A stretch of DNA of 64,000 nucleotides from Rhodocyclaceae bacterium (lineage in GTDB: Bacteria > Pseudomonadota > Gammaproteobacteria > Burkholderiales > Rhodocyclaceae): NCBI GenBank assembly GCA_016791205.1, contig JAEUNH010000242.1, positions 1 through 64,000 on the forward strand, in the 5' to 3' direction. Of the stretch, positions 47,949 through 58,846 are shown piece after piece; position 1 is the stretch's first letter, and every line of letters begins with the position of its first letter. The notes under the pieces were generated by a model. The model was not told the origin of the DNA. It saw only the letters and a program-made list of their open reading frames with translations, and did not search any database. Position numbers and translations under genes: made by a program.

Positions 47949-48771
47949 CGTCCTCGTCGGGCTCCCTGGCCCAGAAGAAACGGTCGGGGAAATATTGACC
48001 CATGCCGGGCCGGAAGCCGTTGGCCAGCGCTCGCCAGGTGTAGTCCTGGGCGTCGCGCACGGCTTCGACCATGTCGAGACCGTTGGCCAGGTTGGCGGCG
48101 ATGGCCGAGGCCAGGGTGCAGCCCGAGCCGTGGTAGCTGCCGGGCAGGCGCTCCCAGGCATCGGCGCGCACCAGGCCATTCTCGCCGTAGAGGGAATTGA
48201 CCACCTGAGGGCTGTGCTCGTGGGTGCCGGTGATGAGCACGAATTCAGAGCCGACGCCGATCAGGCGGCGGGCGCATTCGGCGAGGTTGGGCTCGTCCGG
48301 CTCGTCGACGTCGTCCAGGGCCAGGCGGCGGGCTTCCATGCTGTTCGGCGTGAGCAGGGTGGTCTGTGGCAGCAGCAGCTCGCGCATGGCGGAAATCATG
48401 TCCTCGCTGGCCAGCTCGTCGCCGCGCCCCGAGGCCAGCACCGGGTCGAGCACCAGCGGTATGTCGGGGTAGTCGGAGAGGATTTCGGCGATGGCGGCGA
48501 TGTTCTCGACACTGCCCAGCATGCCGATCTTGAAGGCGGCGACCGGCATGTCCTCCAGCAACGCCCGGGCCTGGTCGGACACCCAGTCGGCATCGACCGG
48601 CTGCACGTCCTCCACCCCGGCCGAATCCTGCACCGTCAAGGCGGTGATGACCGAGAGCGGGTGGCAGCCGAGGCTGGAAAGGGTCATGATGTCCGCTTGG
48701 AGGCCGGCGCCGCCGGATGGATCGGAGGCGGCAAAGACCATGACGATGGGGGGAAGCAGGTCCTGGGACAT
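47935..48771 (-). CDS. thiD: Hydroxymethylpyrimidine (phosphate) kinase
   Basis: A 278-residue ribokinase-fold enzyme. AASDPSGGAGLQADIMTLSSLG begins the protein and the ATP/anion-hole motif is GSGCTLASAIAANLANG. It phosphorylates HMP and HMP-P to HMP-PP for thiamine synthesis. First gene of thiD-thiE-hemL; the 66-nt gap to rubredoxin is a divergent promoter region. Confidence 0.95.
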   Translation of the reverse strand: MSQDLLPPIVMVFAASDPSGGAGLQADIMTLSSLGCHPLSVITALTVQDSAGVEDVQPVDADWVSDQARALLEDMPVAAFKIGMLGSVENIAAIAEILSDYPDIPLVLDPVLASGRGDELASEDMISAMRELLLPQTTLLTPNSMEARRLALDDVDEPDEPNLAECARRLIGVGSEFVLITGTHEHSPQVVNSLYGENGLVRADAWERLPGSYHGSGCTLASAIAANLANGLDMVEAVRDAQDYTWRALANGFRPGMGQYFPDRFFWAREPDEDDGTA

Positions 48772-48837
48772 GAGGGCCGGCTGGCGTGGCCGGGAATGAA
48801 TGAGTAGACTGCCCGGATTTTAACCGAGATCGTCGGG

Positions 48838-49020
48838 ATGCCGGCCGTCGCCCCCTACCGCTCCTGGATGTGCCTGGTCTGCGGCTTCATTTACGATGAG
48901 GCAACGGGCCTGCCCGAAGAGGGCATTCCGCCCGGCACCCGTTGGGAAGAGGTTCCGCCCAACTGGGCATGCCCCGAATGCGGCGCCCGGAAAGAGGATT
49001 TCGAAATGGTCGAAATCTGA
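48838..49020 (+). CDS. Rubredoxin
   Basis: A 60-residue rubredoxin. Iron ligands are Cys12 and Cys15 (CLVCGFIYDEATG) and Cys45 and Cys48 (CPECGARKEDFEMVE). It is a one-iron electron carrier. In betaproteobacteria it often lies between thiD and pilG without an obvious partner. Divergent from thiD. Confidence 0.96.
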   Translation: MPAVAPYRSWMCLVCGFIYDEATGLPEEGIPPGTRWEEVPPNWACPECGARKEDFEMVEI

Positions 49021-49135
49021 ACCGCCGTGTGAAATTTGGCATGGAAATCCATGTTTTTTACGGTATAGTTGCTACGCCCGGCCGCAAAGCCCACTATATC
49101 CGAAGCAGTATTCAGCGGTCCGGCGAGAGGAGGCA

Positions 49136-49540
49136 ATGCAGGTGGCGGAAGCAGTCAATCTGAGCGGCGTCAAGGTGATGGTGATCGACGACAGCAACAC
49201 CATCCGCCGCAGCGCCGAAATATTCCTGGTCCAGGCCGGCTGCCAGGTGGTCTTGGCGGAGGATGGCTTCGACGCGCTGGCGAAAATCGCCGACCATCAC
49301 CCCGACATCATTTTCTGCGACATCATGATGCCGCGCCTCGATGGCTATCAGACCTGCGCCCTCATCAAGAAGAACCCGCGCTTCGGCGTGACCCCGGTGA
49401 TCATGCTGTCCTCCAAGGACGGCCTCTTCGACCGGGCGCGCGGCCGCATGGTCGGCTCCGACGAGTACCTGACCAAGCCGTTCACCAAAGACAGCCTGCT
49501 CAAGGCCGTCGCTGCGCATGTGCCGCAGCGTGTTTCCTAG
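49136..49540 (+). CDS. pilG: PilG-like response regulator
   Basis: A 134-residue single receiver domain. Acidic pocket VIDDS, phospho-aspartate in IIFCDIMMPRLDGYQ, threonine/serine in MLSSKDG and lysine in LTKPFT. The start at 49136 has a GAGAGGAGG site upstream. By synteny with the Pseudomonas Pil-Chp cluster it is PilG, which acts with PilH in type IV pilus extension and twitching motility. Confidence 0.92.
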   Translation: MQVAEAVNLSGVKVMVIDDSNTIRRSAEIFLVQAGCQVVLAEDGFDALAKIADHHPDIIFCDIMMPRLDGYQTCALIKKNPRFGVTPVIMLSSKDGLFDRARGRMVGSDEYLTKPFTKDSLLKAVAAHVPQRVS

Positions 49541-49569
49541 TTTGTGTTTGCAAGTAGCGAGGTAAGACC

Positions 49570-49935
49570 ATGCCCATCAAGAAGATACTCATCGTCGACG
49601 ATTCGCCCACCGAGCGCCATGCGCTCAGCGAACTGCTCGCCAAGAATGGCTACGCCATCGTCACCGCCGAGAGCGGCGAGGAAGCCATCACCAAGTCCAA
49701 GTCCGAGATGCCCGACCTGATCCTCATGGACGTGGTCATGCCCGGCATGAACGGCTACCAGGCCACCCGCACCATCACCCGCGAGGAGGCCACCAAGCAC
49801 ATCCCGGTGGTGATGTGCACCAGCAAGGGACAGGAAACGGACAAGATCTGGGGCATGCGCCAGGGCGCCAACGATTACCTGGTGAAGCCGATCGAACCGA
49901 AAGTGCTCCTGGACAAGATCGCCGCCCTGGGTTGA
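49570..49935 (+). CDS. pilH: PilH-like response regulator
   Basis: A 121-residue receiver domain. Acidic pocket IVDDS, phospho-aspartate in LILMDVVMPGMNGYQ, TSKG and the switch lysine in YLVKPIEP. It follows pilG by 29 nt and is the presumed phosphate sink or retraction-side regulator of the Pil-Chp system. Confidence 0.93.
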   Translation: MPIKKILIVDDSPTERHALSELLAKNGYAIVTAESGEEAITKSKSEMPDLILMDVVMPGMNGYQATRTITREEATKHIPVVMCTSKGQETDKIWGMRQGANDYLVKPIEPKVLLDKIAALG

Positions 49936-49949
49936 GACCTGCGCCGCCG

Positions 49950-50468
49950 ATGGCCAAGAAGAAGCTCAGCCTGCGCGAATTCCAGGAAAACCTGGTCCAG
50001 CGCCTGACCAGCGCCCGGGCCGGTCAGGGCACGCGCGCCATGCTGGGGGTGCAGGCGGGCCGCGACTACTGGCTGCTCGATCTCTCCGACTCCAGCGAGA
50101 TCGTGCCCATGCTGCCGCTGACCAGCGTGCCGCTGACCAAGCCATGGTTCTGCGGCGTGGCCAATATTCGCGGCACCCTCTACAGCGTGGTGGACTTCTC
50201 GGCCTTCCAGGGCGGCGAGTCGACTCCGCAGAACGCCGACAGCCGCCTGCTGATCGTCGGCGGACGCCTCGGCATCAACAGCGCGCTGCTGGTCAACCGC
50301 ACCTTGGGGCTGCGCAACCCGGAACAGATGACGCCCCAGGCAGGGGGGACGGATGCGCGGCCATGGGTGGGCGAGCAATACGGCGATGCGCAGGGTAACA
50401 CCTGGAAGCGGTTGAATTTAAGGAACCTGCTCGGCCAGCCCGACTTTCTCGACATCGGCCTGTCGTGA
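49950..50468 (+). CDS. pilI: CheW-like adaptor PilI
   Basis: A 172-residue protein with a CheW domain (VAGVANIRGTL-type motif as WFCGVANIRGTLYSVVDF, later LLVNRTLGLRNPEQM). It couples the PilJ receptor to the ChpA/PilL kinase. The ATG at 49950 is 14 nt after the pilH stop. Confidence 0.92.
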   Translation: MAKKKLSLREFQENLVQRLTSARAGQGTRAMLGVQAGRDYWLLDLSDSSEIVPMLPLTSVPLTKPWFCGVANIRGTLYSVVDFSAFQGGESTPQNADSRLLIVGGRLGINSALLVNRTLGLRNPEQMTPQAGGTDARPWVGEQYGDAQGNTWKRLNLRNLLGQPDFLDIGLS

Positions 50469-50519
50469 CAGAGGCGTGATCCGTCATACCACAGACGCTG
50501 CATTAACGGAGACATCAGC

Positions 50520-52673
50520 ATGGCACTCAAGCTCCCTTCCTTCCTGACCGGCAAGACAGGTCCCGCAGAGGACACCTCGCAGAGCACCATCATGGACAAC
50601 CTGCAGCAGGCGGCGGTGCGCGGCGGCCGCTTCAAGCTGCCCGGCATCGGCGACAAGCCGGTCGGCACCCAGCTCCAGCTGCTCGGCGGTATGTTCGTGT
50701 TCTTCCTGTTCATCGTCGCCGTGTCGGCCTGGATGGACAACCGCACCGCCACCTACGGCACGGCCTATACCTCGGCGGCCGGCCAGATGCGCATGCTGTC
50801 CCAGGCCATCGCCAAGTCGGCCCAGCAGGCCCTGCAGGGCAACGCCGCGGCGTTCGCCGAACTGAAAGAGAGCCGCAGCAACTTCGCCATCCTGCTCGAG
50901 CGCGTCTCCCAGGGAGGGGTGATCGAGGAAATCAGCGTGCCGCCCAGCCCGGACACCACCCAGCCGGCCCTGCAGGCACTGACCAACGAGTGGGACAAGA
51001 ACGAGAAGAACACCGCCCAGGTGCTGGAGCAGGAAAAGAACCTGCAGCAGCTCGGCAAGTCGGTGGCCACCATCAACACCAAGAACCCGCAGCTGCTGGA
51101 GCTGGCCGAGCAGGTTGCCGCCCTGAAGCTGCAAACCGGCGCCTCGGCGCGGGAGATCGCCGCCGCCAACCAGCTGGTGATGCTGACCCAGCGCCTGGCC
51201 AAGAACGCCAACTCCCTGCTGGTGGCCGACGCCATCGATCCCGAAGTGGCCTTCCTGCTGGGCAAGGACACCAATACCTTCCGCGACGTGCTGGGCGCCC
51301 TGACCAGGGGCTCCGAGGCGATGCGCATCAACCCGGCGACCGATGCCGAGACCAAGGAGAAGCTGGTCGAGCTGGATACCGCCTTCAAGGAATACCAGGA
51401 GGCCGTGGCCGGCATCCTCGGCAACATGCAGCGCCTGGTGCAGGCCAAGCAGGCCGGCAGCCGGATCTTCCGTGACAGCGGCCCCCTGCTCAAGGCGACC
51501 ACCGACCTGGCCAACGCCTATGCCGCCGAGATTGCCGGGCGGGCCACCAACACCTGGGTGATTTCGATATTCGCCTTCCTGGCCATCGGCACCCTGGCCC
51601 TGATGGCCAAGGTCTTCAACGACGACTCGGCCATGCGGCGGGAACAGGCGGAACGGCAGCGACACGAGGCGGAAACCGCCAAGAACGCCAGCCAGGAGGC
51701 CATTCTGCGACTGATGAACGAGATGGGCGACCTGGCCGACGGCGACCTGACGGTGCGCGCCACGGTGACCGAGGACATTACCGGCGCCATCGCCGACTCG
51801 GTGAACTACACGATTGAGGAACTCGGTGTGCTGGTGCGGCGCATCAACGATGCCGCCGGCCGCGTGGCAGCTGCCTCCGAGGCCGCCCAGAAGACGTCCA
51901 ACGAACTGCTGGTGGCGACGGAACGCCAGTCGCGCGAGATCAAGCAGGCTGGCGACAACGTCCTCGACATGGCGAAATCGATGAATCAGGTGTCGAGCGA
52001 GGCCATGGAATCGGCCCAGGTGGCGCGCCAGTCGCTGGATGCCGCCCAGAAGGGCGCCGAGGCGGTGGAGAACTCCATCAAGGGCATGAACGAAATCCGT
52101 GAACAGATCCAGGAAACCTCGAAGCGGATCAAGCGCCTGGGCGAATCCTCGCAGGAGATCGGCGAGATCGTGGAACTGATCTCGGACATTACCGAACAGA
52201 CCAACGTGCTGGCCCTCAACGCCGCCATCCAGGCGGCCTCCGCCGGCGAAGCCGGTCGCGGCTTCACGGTGGTTGCGGAGGAAGTGCAGCGGCTGGCCGA
52301 ACGCTCCGGCGAGGCGACGAAGCAGATCGCGGCCATCGTCAAGACAATTCAGACCGATACTCAGGACGCGGTGTCCGCCATGGAAAACTCGACGCGGGGG
52401 GTGGTGGACGGCGCCAAGCTGTCCGACGCCGCCGGCCAGGCGCTGCAGGAGATCTCCTCGGTGTCGACAAACCTGGCCTCGCTGATCGAATCGATCTCCT
52501 CCGCCACCCAGCAGCAAGCCGAGACCGCCACCCGGGTGGCGCAGAACATGCAGGGCATCCTGCGCGTTACCGAGCAGACCACGGTCGGCACCAAGCAGAC
52601 CGCCGTGTCGATTGGACAGTTGGCCGAACTGGCGGTCGAACTGAAGGGCTCGGTGTCGGGCTTCAAGGTTTAA
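50520..52673 (+). CDS. pilJ: Methyl-accepting chemotaxis protein PilJ
   Basis: A 717-residue receptor. First membrane segment at about 44-64 ([18 protein letters not shown]), a periplasmic type IV-pili methyl-accepting region with two PilJ-type helices ([19 protein letters not shown] and [18 protein letters not shown]), a second membrane segment near 346-366 and then HAMP. The cytoplasmic hairpin tip is [31 protein letters not shown]. It senses surface contact or pilus state in Pseudomonas; that role is by family. Confidence 0.94.
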   Translation: MALKLPSFLTGKTGPAEDTSQSTIMDNLQQAAVRGGRFKLPGIGDKPVGTQLQLLGGMFVFFLFIVAVSAWMDNRTATYGTAYTSAAGQMRMLSQAIAKSAQQALQGNAAAFAELKESRSNFAILLERVSQGGVIEEISVPPSPDTTQPALQALTNEWDKNEKNTAQVLEQEKNLQQLGKSVATINTKNPQLLELAEQVAALKLQTGASAREIAAANQLVMLTQRLAKNANSLLVADAIDPEVAFLLGKDTNTFRDVLGALTRGSEAMRINPATDAETKEKLVELDTAFKEYQEAVAGILGNMQRLVQAKQAGSRIFRDSGPLLKATTDLANAYAAEIAGRATNTWVISIFAFLAIGTLALMAKVFNDDSAMRREQAERQRHEAETAKNASQEAILRLMNEMGDLADGDLTVRATVTEDITGAIADSVNYTIEELGVLVRRINDAAGRVAAASEAAQKTSNELLVATERQSREIKQAGDNVLDMAKSMNQVSSEAMESAQVARQSLDAAQKGAEAVENSIKGMNEIREQIQETSKRIKRLGESSQEIGEIVELISDITEQTNVLALNAAIQAASAGEAGRGFTVVAEEVQRLAERSGEATKQIAAIVKTIQTDTQDAVSAMENSTRGVVDGAKLSDAAGQALQEISSVSTNLASLIESISSATQQQAETATRVAQNMQGILRVTEQTTVGTKQTAVSIGQLAELAVELKGSVSGFKV

Positions 52674-52698
52674 CGCGGGCTTATCCGGGCGATATTTG

Positions 52699-55600
52699 AT
52701 GGCTGCCACCACCGAACTCGATCTCGGCCCGCTGTCCTGGGTCAAGGGCGAAATCGATCTCGCCCTGGGGCGCGCTCACGATGCGCTCGGCAAGTTTGCC
52801 GAGAATCCGGCCGATTCTGCCCAGCTTAAGTTCGCCCGCACCCATCTGCACCAGGCCCACGGTGCGTTGTCGATAGTCGGACTGGATGGCGTCACCCAGT
52901 GTTCGGAAACCCTGGAGCAACTGCTTGCCGAGGTGGAAAGTGGCAAGGTGGCCGCCACCGCGACGGTCGGTGAACTCGCCCAGCGGGCGCTGACGGCTAT
53001 TCGCCACTACCTGGACGAAGTGGCCAGCGGCATGCCCAACCAGACGCTCAAGCTGTTGCCGGTGTATCGGGACATGATGGCGTCGCGGGGCGCCGATCGC
53101 ATCGCTTCGAGCGACCTGTTCTATCCCGATCTGTCCCTGCGGCCGCCGCGGCGCACCGATGATTCGCCGTCGCTGGCCGAGGGAGCCACTGCCGCGCGAT
53201 TGAAGGCCGAGCGGGCGCGCTTCGAGCGAGGTTTCCTGCGCTGGCTGCGCAATGCCGAAGATCTTGGCGGTGTGGTCGAGATGCGCGAGGCGGTGGCGGC
53301 CATCGAGGCGACCCAGGCGCTGCCGGCGGCGCGGGCCTTCTGGTGGGTCACGCTGGCCCTGCTCGACGCCCTGGCGAACCGGCAGGTGAGCGTCGATTTC
53401 CACGTCAAGAAACTGTGCGCCCGCATCGACCTGCAGATGCGTCGTCTGCTGGAAGGCTCCAAGACCGTGGCCGAGCGGCTGATGCGCGACGCCTTGTATT
53501 TCGTCGCCGTGGCCCAGGGCGGCGGCGAACAGGTCCGCAAAGTCAAGGAAACCTATCAGCTCAACACCCTGGTGCCGACCGACACCCAGGACATCGAGCC
53601 GCTGCGGCCGGTACTGCGGGCCATGCGCGAGACCCTGTCCGCCGCCAAGGAGGCCTGGAACAAGTTCTGCGCCGGCGCGGCGGTGGCCCTGCCGCAGTTC
53701 CATGACAACGCCGTGGCCCTGTCCGGCAAGGGCGGCGACAAGATCAACAGCGACCTGGCGCGCCTGTTGGCCAGCGTCGCCCAGATCGCCCAATGGCTGC
53801 GCAAGGATCCGCTCAAGCAGGGCGATGCGGCGGCGATGGAAATCGCCACGGCGCTGCTGCTGGCAGAAAACGCCTTGGAAAACTACGAGCAGCTCGGCAC
53901 CGACTTCCCCCAGCAGGTGGATACCGTCATTGGCCGCCTGGAAGCGCTGATGCGCGGCGAGCCGCTGGCCGACCTGACCACGCCTTCTCTCGACGAAATG
54001 TCGCGGCGCGCCCAGGAACGCCTGATGATGAGCCAGGTGGCGCGTGAAATCCTGACCAATCTGGCCCAGGTCGAGCAGACGCTGGACGGTTTCTTCCGCG
54101 ATACCGGACGACGTGGCGAACTGGCCGCCCTGGGTGGGCCGCTGAAACAGATCGAGGGGGCGTTGGTCATTCTCGGCCAGGACAAGGCGGTGGCCCTGCT
54201 GCGCCGCTGCGCGTCCCGCATTATCGCTTTCGCCGACCCGAACGTCATGCCGCAGCAGCGGGAGTTCGAGGAGGTGGCGCACAGCCTGTCAGGCATCGGC
54301 TTCTTCGTCGAGGCGCTGCAGCATGGCCCGGCCGACTTGGACGAGATCCTGCAGCCGGTGCAGCCCAAGCAGGCAGGGGCGGAAGAGGCGATCGAAGAGC
54401 CGGTGGCGCCTTCGGTCGAAAACGAGCTGGAGCAGCAAAAACGCGAAGCCCAGGTGCTGGCCGGAGCCTTGCGCGAAAAACCCGAGGATGCCGAGGTTCG
54501 TGAAGACCTCAAACAGCACCTCGAGACCATTCGCCAGGACGCCAGCCTGGTGGCCGACGTCAAACTCGAGGAAGAGGCCAAGGCAGCGCTGGCGGCCTTG
54601 GCCGGTGCTTCGGCGGAAACCCCGGCTGGCCAAGTCGAAGAGGCTGTCGCGCGGGTGGCGCCAACGGCGCCTGTCGAGGTGGCCGCCCCTTCGGCGGAAA
54701 CCTTGCGGCTGGCCGAGGCGCCCAGCGAGGAGATCGACGCCGAACTGCTCGCCATCTTCCTGGAAGAGGCGAAGGAGGTGCTGGCGACCATCGGCGAACA
54801 TCTCGAACTGTCGCGAGGCGAGCCGCATAACCACGACTACCTCACCACCATCCGTCGCGGCTTCCATACCCTGAAGGGCAGTGGCCGGATGGTCGGGCTG
54901 GGCGACCTGGGCGAGACAGCCTGGGCGATCGAGCAGGTAATGAACAAGTGGCTGCAGGCCGAGCAGGATGCCACGCCGCCGCTCTACCACATGATCGAGG
55001 AAGCCCACGCCCTGTTCTCGGCCTGGGTCGAACAGCTCGAGGCCGGCGGCGGCACCCACAAAGATGCCGAAGCCCTGGTTGGCCTGGCGGAGCGCGTCAA
55101 GGCCGGCGAGGACGTTCTGGCCAAGACTGCGTCATTCGTCGAGCCCGAAGACGTCGAGGCTGCGGCCGAGCCGATCCTGCAAATGCCGGAGGCGGTCGAG
55201 GAGGCGATTGAGCTTGGGCTGCCCGAGGAGGCTGCGCCGCCGCCGACGGACGACACGGTGACTCTCGGCGAAGCGGTGATTTCGCGTTCGCTCTATGACA
55301 TGTATGTGAGCGAGGCCCGTGGCCACCTGGCGGCTTTGCGCCTGGACCTGAATGCCCTCAAACTGACCTCCCAGGTGCCGCCGGAGCCGATGGTCCGCGC
55401 CGCGCATACCCTGGCCGGCATTTCGGGCACTGTCGGCATCGATCCCGTCAACCGGCTGGCACAGTCCCTGGAGCATGCGCTGCTGAGATTGGCGCGCGGC
55501 GGCCAGACTTGCAACAGCGGCCAGATCGGCTTGCTGGGTACCGCCATTTCCACCCTCGACGCCATGATTGCCGCGGTGGCGGAACAGCGCGTGCCGCACG

Positions 55601-58188
55601 ACGCGGACGGCTTGGCAGCGGAGCTCGACGAGGTGGCGCGCGCCACGCCGCAGGCCACCGTCGAGTTGAGCATCGTGCCCGTGATCGAACCTGAACCGGT
55701 TCCGGCAATCGTAGCCGATGTTCCGCCCGAGGAATCGGCCGCCCTGGAAGAAATCACGCTGGAGCTGCCGGCCGAACCGGCTGTGCCCGAAGCACCAGTA
55801 CCTGCGGTGGCCGAACCGTTGCCGGAGCCACCGCTCGAGCCTGTCGGTCAGGCTGCAGTTGCCGAGCCGGTGGCCGCCATTGGCCCGGCCGCAGAATCTG
55901 CCGAGGCGGGAGCGGAACGGCGCAAGCTGCGGCTGCAGGACGATCTGGACGAGCAGCTGCTGCCAATCTTCCTGGAGGAAGCCGTAGACCTGATCCGTGA
56001 GATCGGCGTCGAGCTGCGCAGCTGGCATGACGACGCGCAGGATCGCGATTCGGCCGGGGCGCTGGCGCGGCTGCTGCACACCCTCAAGGGCAGCGCCAGG
56101 ATGGCCGGCGCGATGGGCATGGGCGAACTGGTGCACAGCATGGAGACGCGCATCGAGAACGCCCTGGCGATCGGTGCAGTGACGCCGCAATTTCTCGAAG
56201 AGTTGGACACTTCCTTCGACCGTGCCACCTATCTGCTCGATCTCCTGCAGAAGCGGGCGGCGGGCGTGGTGGAGGAAGAGGAGGCGCCTGAAGCGCTGAT
56301 GGCGGCGGCCGTCGCCGAGCAGACCGAACGGCTGGCCGCCGAGGAGGCCGAGGCAGCTGCGGCCCGGGCCATGCTGCGGGTGCGTGCCGATCTGGTTGAC
56401 CGCCTGGTGAACGAGGCGGGCGAACTGTCCATCGCTCGTTCGCGGATCGAGGGTGAAATGCGCGCCCTGCGCGGCTCCCTGCTGGATCTGACCGAGAACG
56501 TCATCCGCTTGCGCGGCCAGCTGCGCGAGATCGAGATCCAGGCCGAATCCCAGATGCAGTCCCGGCTGGCCCTGACCCAGGAAGTCAACGCCGAGTTCGA
56601 TCCGCTCGAATTCGACCGCTTCACGCGCTTCCAGGAAATCACCCGGATGATGGCCGAGAGCGTGAACGACGTGACCACCGTGCAGCACGCCCTGTTGCGC
56701 AACCTCGATCATGCCGATGCGGCCATCGTCAGCCAGGGACGGCAGAACCGTGAACTGTCGCAGTCGCTGATGAGCGTGCGAATGGTGCCCTTCAATTCGC
56801 TCGCCGACCGACTCTACCGAGTGGTGCGTCTGACGGCCAAGGAGCTGGGCAAGAAGGCCAACCTCGATATCCGCGGCGGCCAGGTCGAACTGGACCGCTC
56901 GGTACTCGAGAAGATGACAGGGCCGCTGGAACACCTGCTGCGCAACGCCATTACCCACGGCATCGAGGAAGTGGCGCAACGGCAGGCGGCCGGCAAGTCG
57001 GAGATCGGCGAGATCAGCCTCACCCTTTCCCAGGAAGGCAACGAGGTGGTGATCGACATGGTCGACGATGGCGCCGGCCTGGACTTTGCGCGCATCCGCA
57101 ACAAAGCGATCGAACAGGGGTTGCTGGCCGATGACCAGCATCCGGACGAGGCGGCGCTCACCGACTTCATCTTCCATGCCGGCTTCTCGACGGCCCGCGA
57201 GCTGACCGAAGTGGCCGGCCGCGGTGTCGGCATGGACGTGGTAAAGGAGGAAACCACCCGGCTCGGCGGCCGCATCGAAGTCAGCTCGACGCCCGGCCAG
57301 GGCGCCCGCTTCCGCATCTATCTGCCGCTGACGCTAGCGGTGACCCAGGCGCTGCTGGTGCGCATCGGGGTCCGCACCTACGCCATCCCCTCGGTCATGG
57401 TCGAGCAGGTCATGGAGCTCAAGGAGGAGGCCGTCGAACGGATCCGCGTCGAGGGCGCGGCCGAATGGCTGGGCAACCGTTATCCGCATTACTATTTGCC
57501 GCGGCTGCTGGGCGACCTGCACGCCGTGCCGGAGCCGCAGCGGCGCTATTCGGTGCTGCTCCTGCGCGCCGGCACCCAGCGCTTGGCGGTCCAGGTCGAT
57601 CAGCTGCGCGGCAACCAGGAAGTCGTCATCAAGAATATCGGGCCGCAACTGGCCCGCGTCATCGGCGTCGCCGGCGCGACGGTGCTCGGCAACGGCGATG
57701 TGGTGCTGATCCTGAACCCGGTGGCCCTGGCGATGCGCGAGGCAAGAGCGCTGGCGCACGAGCCGGCAACCCCGGCCCGGCCCGCGGAAGAGACGCCTGC
57801 CGCACCGCATCTGCCGACGGTGATGATCGTCGACGATTCGCTGACGGTGCGCAAGATCACCGGGCGGCTGCTGTCGCGCGAGGGCTATCACGTGCTGACC
57901 GCCAAGGACGGCGTCGAGGCGCTGGAATTGCTGCTCGACATCGTCCCCGATGTGATGCTGGTCGACATCGAGATGCCGCGCATGGACGGTTTCGACCTGA
58001 CCCGCAACATCCGCGCCGATGTGCGCCTGAAGCAAGTGCCGATCATCATGATCACGTCGCGCACCGCCGACAAGCACCGCAATTACGCCAAGGAGATCGG
58101 AGTCAATCACTACCTTGGCAAGCCGTACCAGGAAGACGAACTGCTCGGCCTGATCGCCGGCTATACCCGTCAGACGGCGGCCGCCTGA
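52699..58188 (+). CDS. chpA: Hybrid chemotaxis kinase ChpA/PilL
   Basis: An 1829-residue CheA-type kinase. A long N-terminal region (1-~690) includes a Hpt-like stretch without an obvious phospho-histidine. Hpt domains follow at His723 (HTLKGSG), about 903 (HTLAGIS, atypical) and 1127 (HTLKGSA). Then come the dimerisation and ATPase domains (N box LLRNAITHGIEEV near 1416), a CheW domain and a C-terminal receiver (VMIVDDSLTVRK, VDIEMPRMDG). Pseudomonas ChpA has more Hpt modules. It phosphorylates PilG and PilH. TTG at 52696 precedes the chosen ATG. No pilK or chpB homologue is present. Confidence 0.94.
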   Translation: MAATTELDLGPLSWVKGEIDLALGRAHDALGKFAENPADSAQLKFARTHLHQAHGALSIVGLDGVTQCSETLEQLLAEVESGKVAATATVGELAQRALTAIRHYLDEVASGMPNQTLKLLPVYRDMMASRGADRIASSDLFYPDLSLRPPRRTDDSPSLAEGATAARLKAERARFERGFLRWLRNAEDLGGVVEMREAVAAIEATQALPAARAFWWVTLALLDALANRQVSVDFHVKKLCARIDLQMRRLLEGSKTVAERLMRDALYFVAVAQGGGEQVRKVKETYQLNTLVPTDTQDIEPLRPVLRAMRETLSAAKEAWNKFCAGAAVALPQFHDNAVALSGKGGDKINSDLARLLASVAQIAQWLRKDPLKQGDAAAMEIATALLLAENALENYEQLGTDFPQQVDTVIGRLEALMRGEPLADLTTPSLDEMSRRAQERLMMSQVAREILTNLAQVEQTLDGFFRDTGRRGELAALGGPLKQIEGALVILGQDKAVALLRRCASRIIAFADPNVMPQQREFEEVAHSLSGIGFFVEALQHGPADLDEILQPVQPKQAGAEEAIEEPVAPSVENELEQQKREAQVLAGALREKPEDAEVREDLKQHLETIRQDASLVADVKLEEEAKAALAALAGASAETPAGQVEEAVARVAPTAPVEVAAPSAETLRLAEAPSEEIDAELLAIFLEEAKEVLATIGEHLELSRGEPHNHDYLTTIRRGFHTLKGSGRMVGLGDLGETAWAIEQVMNKWLQAEQDATPPLYHMIEEAHALFSAWVEQLEAGGGTHKDAEALVGLAERVKAGEDVLAKTASFVEPEDVEAAAEPILQMPEAVEEAIELGLPEEAAPPPTDDTVTLGEAVISRSLYDMYVSEARGHLAALRLDLNALKLTSQVPPEPMVRAAHTLAGISGTVGIDPVNRLAQSLEHALLRLARGGQTCNSGQIGLLGTAISTLDAMIAAVAEQRVPHDADGLAAELDEVARATPQATVELSIVPVIEPEPVPAIVADVPPEESAALEEITLELPAEPAVPEAPVPAVAEPLPEPPLEPVGQAAVAEPVAAIGPAAESAEAGAERRKLRLQDDLDEQLLPIFLEEAVDLIREIGVELRSWHDDAQDRDSAGALARLLHTLKGSARMAGAMGMGELVHSMETRIENALAIGAVTPQFLEELDTSFDRATYLLDLLQKRAAGVVEEEEAPEALMAAAVAEQTERLAAEEAEAAAARAMLRVRADLVDRLVNEAGELSIARSRIEGEMRALRGSLLDLTENVIRLRGQLREIEIQAESQMQSRLALTQEVNAEFDPLEFDRFTRFQEITRMMAESVNDVTTVQHALLRNLDHADAAIVSQGRQNRELSQSLMSVRMVPFNSLADRLYRVVRLTAKELGKKANLDIRGGQVELDRSVLEKMTGPLEHLLRNAITHGIEEVAQRQAAGKSEIGEISLTLSQEGNEVVIDMVDDGAGLDFARIRNKAIEQGLLADDQHPDEAALTDFIFHAGFSTARELTEVAGRGVGMDVVKEETTRLGGRIEVSSTPGQGARFRIYLPLTLAVTQALLVRIGVRTYAIPSVMVEQVMELKEEAVERIRVEGAAEWLGNRYPHYYLPRLLGDLHAVPEPQRRYSVLLLRAGTQRLAVQVDQLRGNQEVVIKNIGPQLARVIGVAGATVLGNGDVVLILNPVALAMREARALAHEPATPARPAEETPAAPHLPTVMIVDDSLTVRKITGRLLSREGYHVLTAKDGVEALELLLDIVPDVMLVDIEMPRMDGFDLTRNIRADVRLKQVPIIMITSRTADKHRNYAKEIGVNHYLGKPYQEDELLGLIAGYTRQTAAA

Positions 58189-58236
58189 TCCCCGGCCGGC
58201 TTGGAGGCCGGCGATGGCGCGGTTACAATTCCCTGC

Positions 58237-58803
58237 GTGTCTGCCCAAGCCGTCAACCTGACGCATCACTTCCTGATCGCCATGCCGGCCATGGTCGATC
58301 CGAATTTTGCCCGTACCCTGACCTATATTTGCGAGCATAACGAACAGGGGGCGCTCGGCGTGGTGATCAACCGCCCGCTCGACATGACGCTGGACACGCT
58401 GTTCGAGCGGATCGAAATCCCGCTGGAAGCGCAGCAACTGGCGGGTCTGCCGGTGATGTTCGGCGGACCGGTGCAGACGGATCGCGGCTTCGTCCTGCAT
58501 CGGCCGCTTGGCAAGTGGCAGGCGACGCTGCCGGTGAGAGAGGAGCTGGGACTGACCAGTTCGCGGGACATCCTCCAGTCGGTCGGCAGTTCCGGCCAGC
58601 CCGAGGAATTCCTGGTCACCCTGGGCTATGCCGGCTGGGCGGCGGGCCAACTCGAATACGAACTCGGACAGAACGCCTGGCTGACCGTCGCCGCCGACGC
58701 CCATATCATCTTCGGATTGCCGCCCGAAGCGCGCCTGCCGGCGGCCATGCAACTGCTCGGTTTCGATCTGGCCAACCTCTCCGACGTGGCGGGACATGCC
58801 TGA
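58237..58803 (+). CDS. YqgE/AlgH family protein
   Basis: A 188-residue protein with the YqgE/AlgH pattern: [46 protein letters not shown] and [11 protein letters not shown]. The function is unsettled; AlgH influences alginate regulation in Pseudomonas. GTG 58237 is taken as the start because TACAAT at 58224-58229 lies 7 nt upstream, which would give a leaderless mRNA. The next gene starts near its stop. Confidence 0.93.
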   Translation: MSAQAVNLTHHFLIAMPAMVDPNFARTLTYICEHNEQGALGVVINRPLDMTLDTLFERIEIPLEAQQLAGLPVMFGGPVQTDRGFVLHRPLGKWQATLPVREELGLTSSRDILQSVGSSGQPEEFLVTLGYAGWAAGQLEYELGQNAWLTVAADAHIIFGLPPEARLPAAMQLLGFDLANLSDVAGHA

Positions 58804-58846
58804 GGGGATGAGTTCTGCCGCATTCAGGCGTAGAATGCCGTTTTTG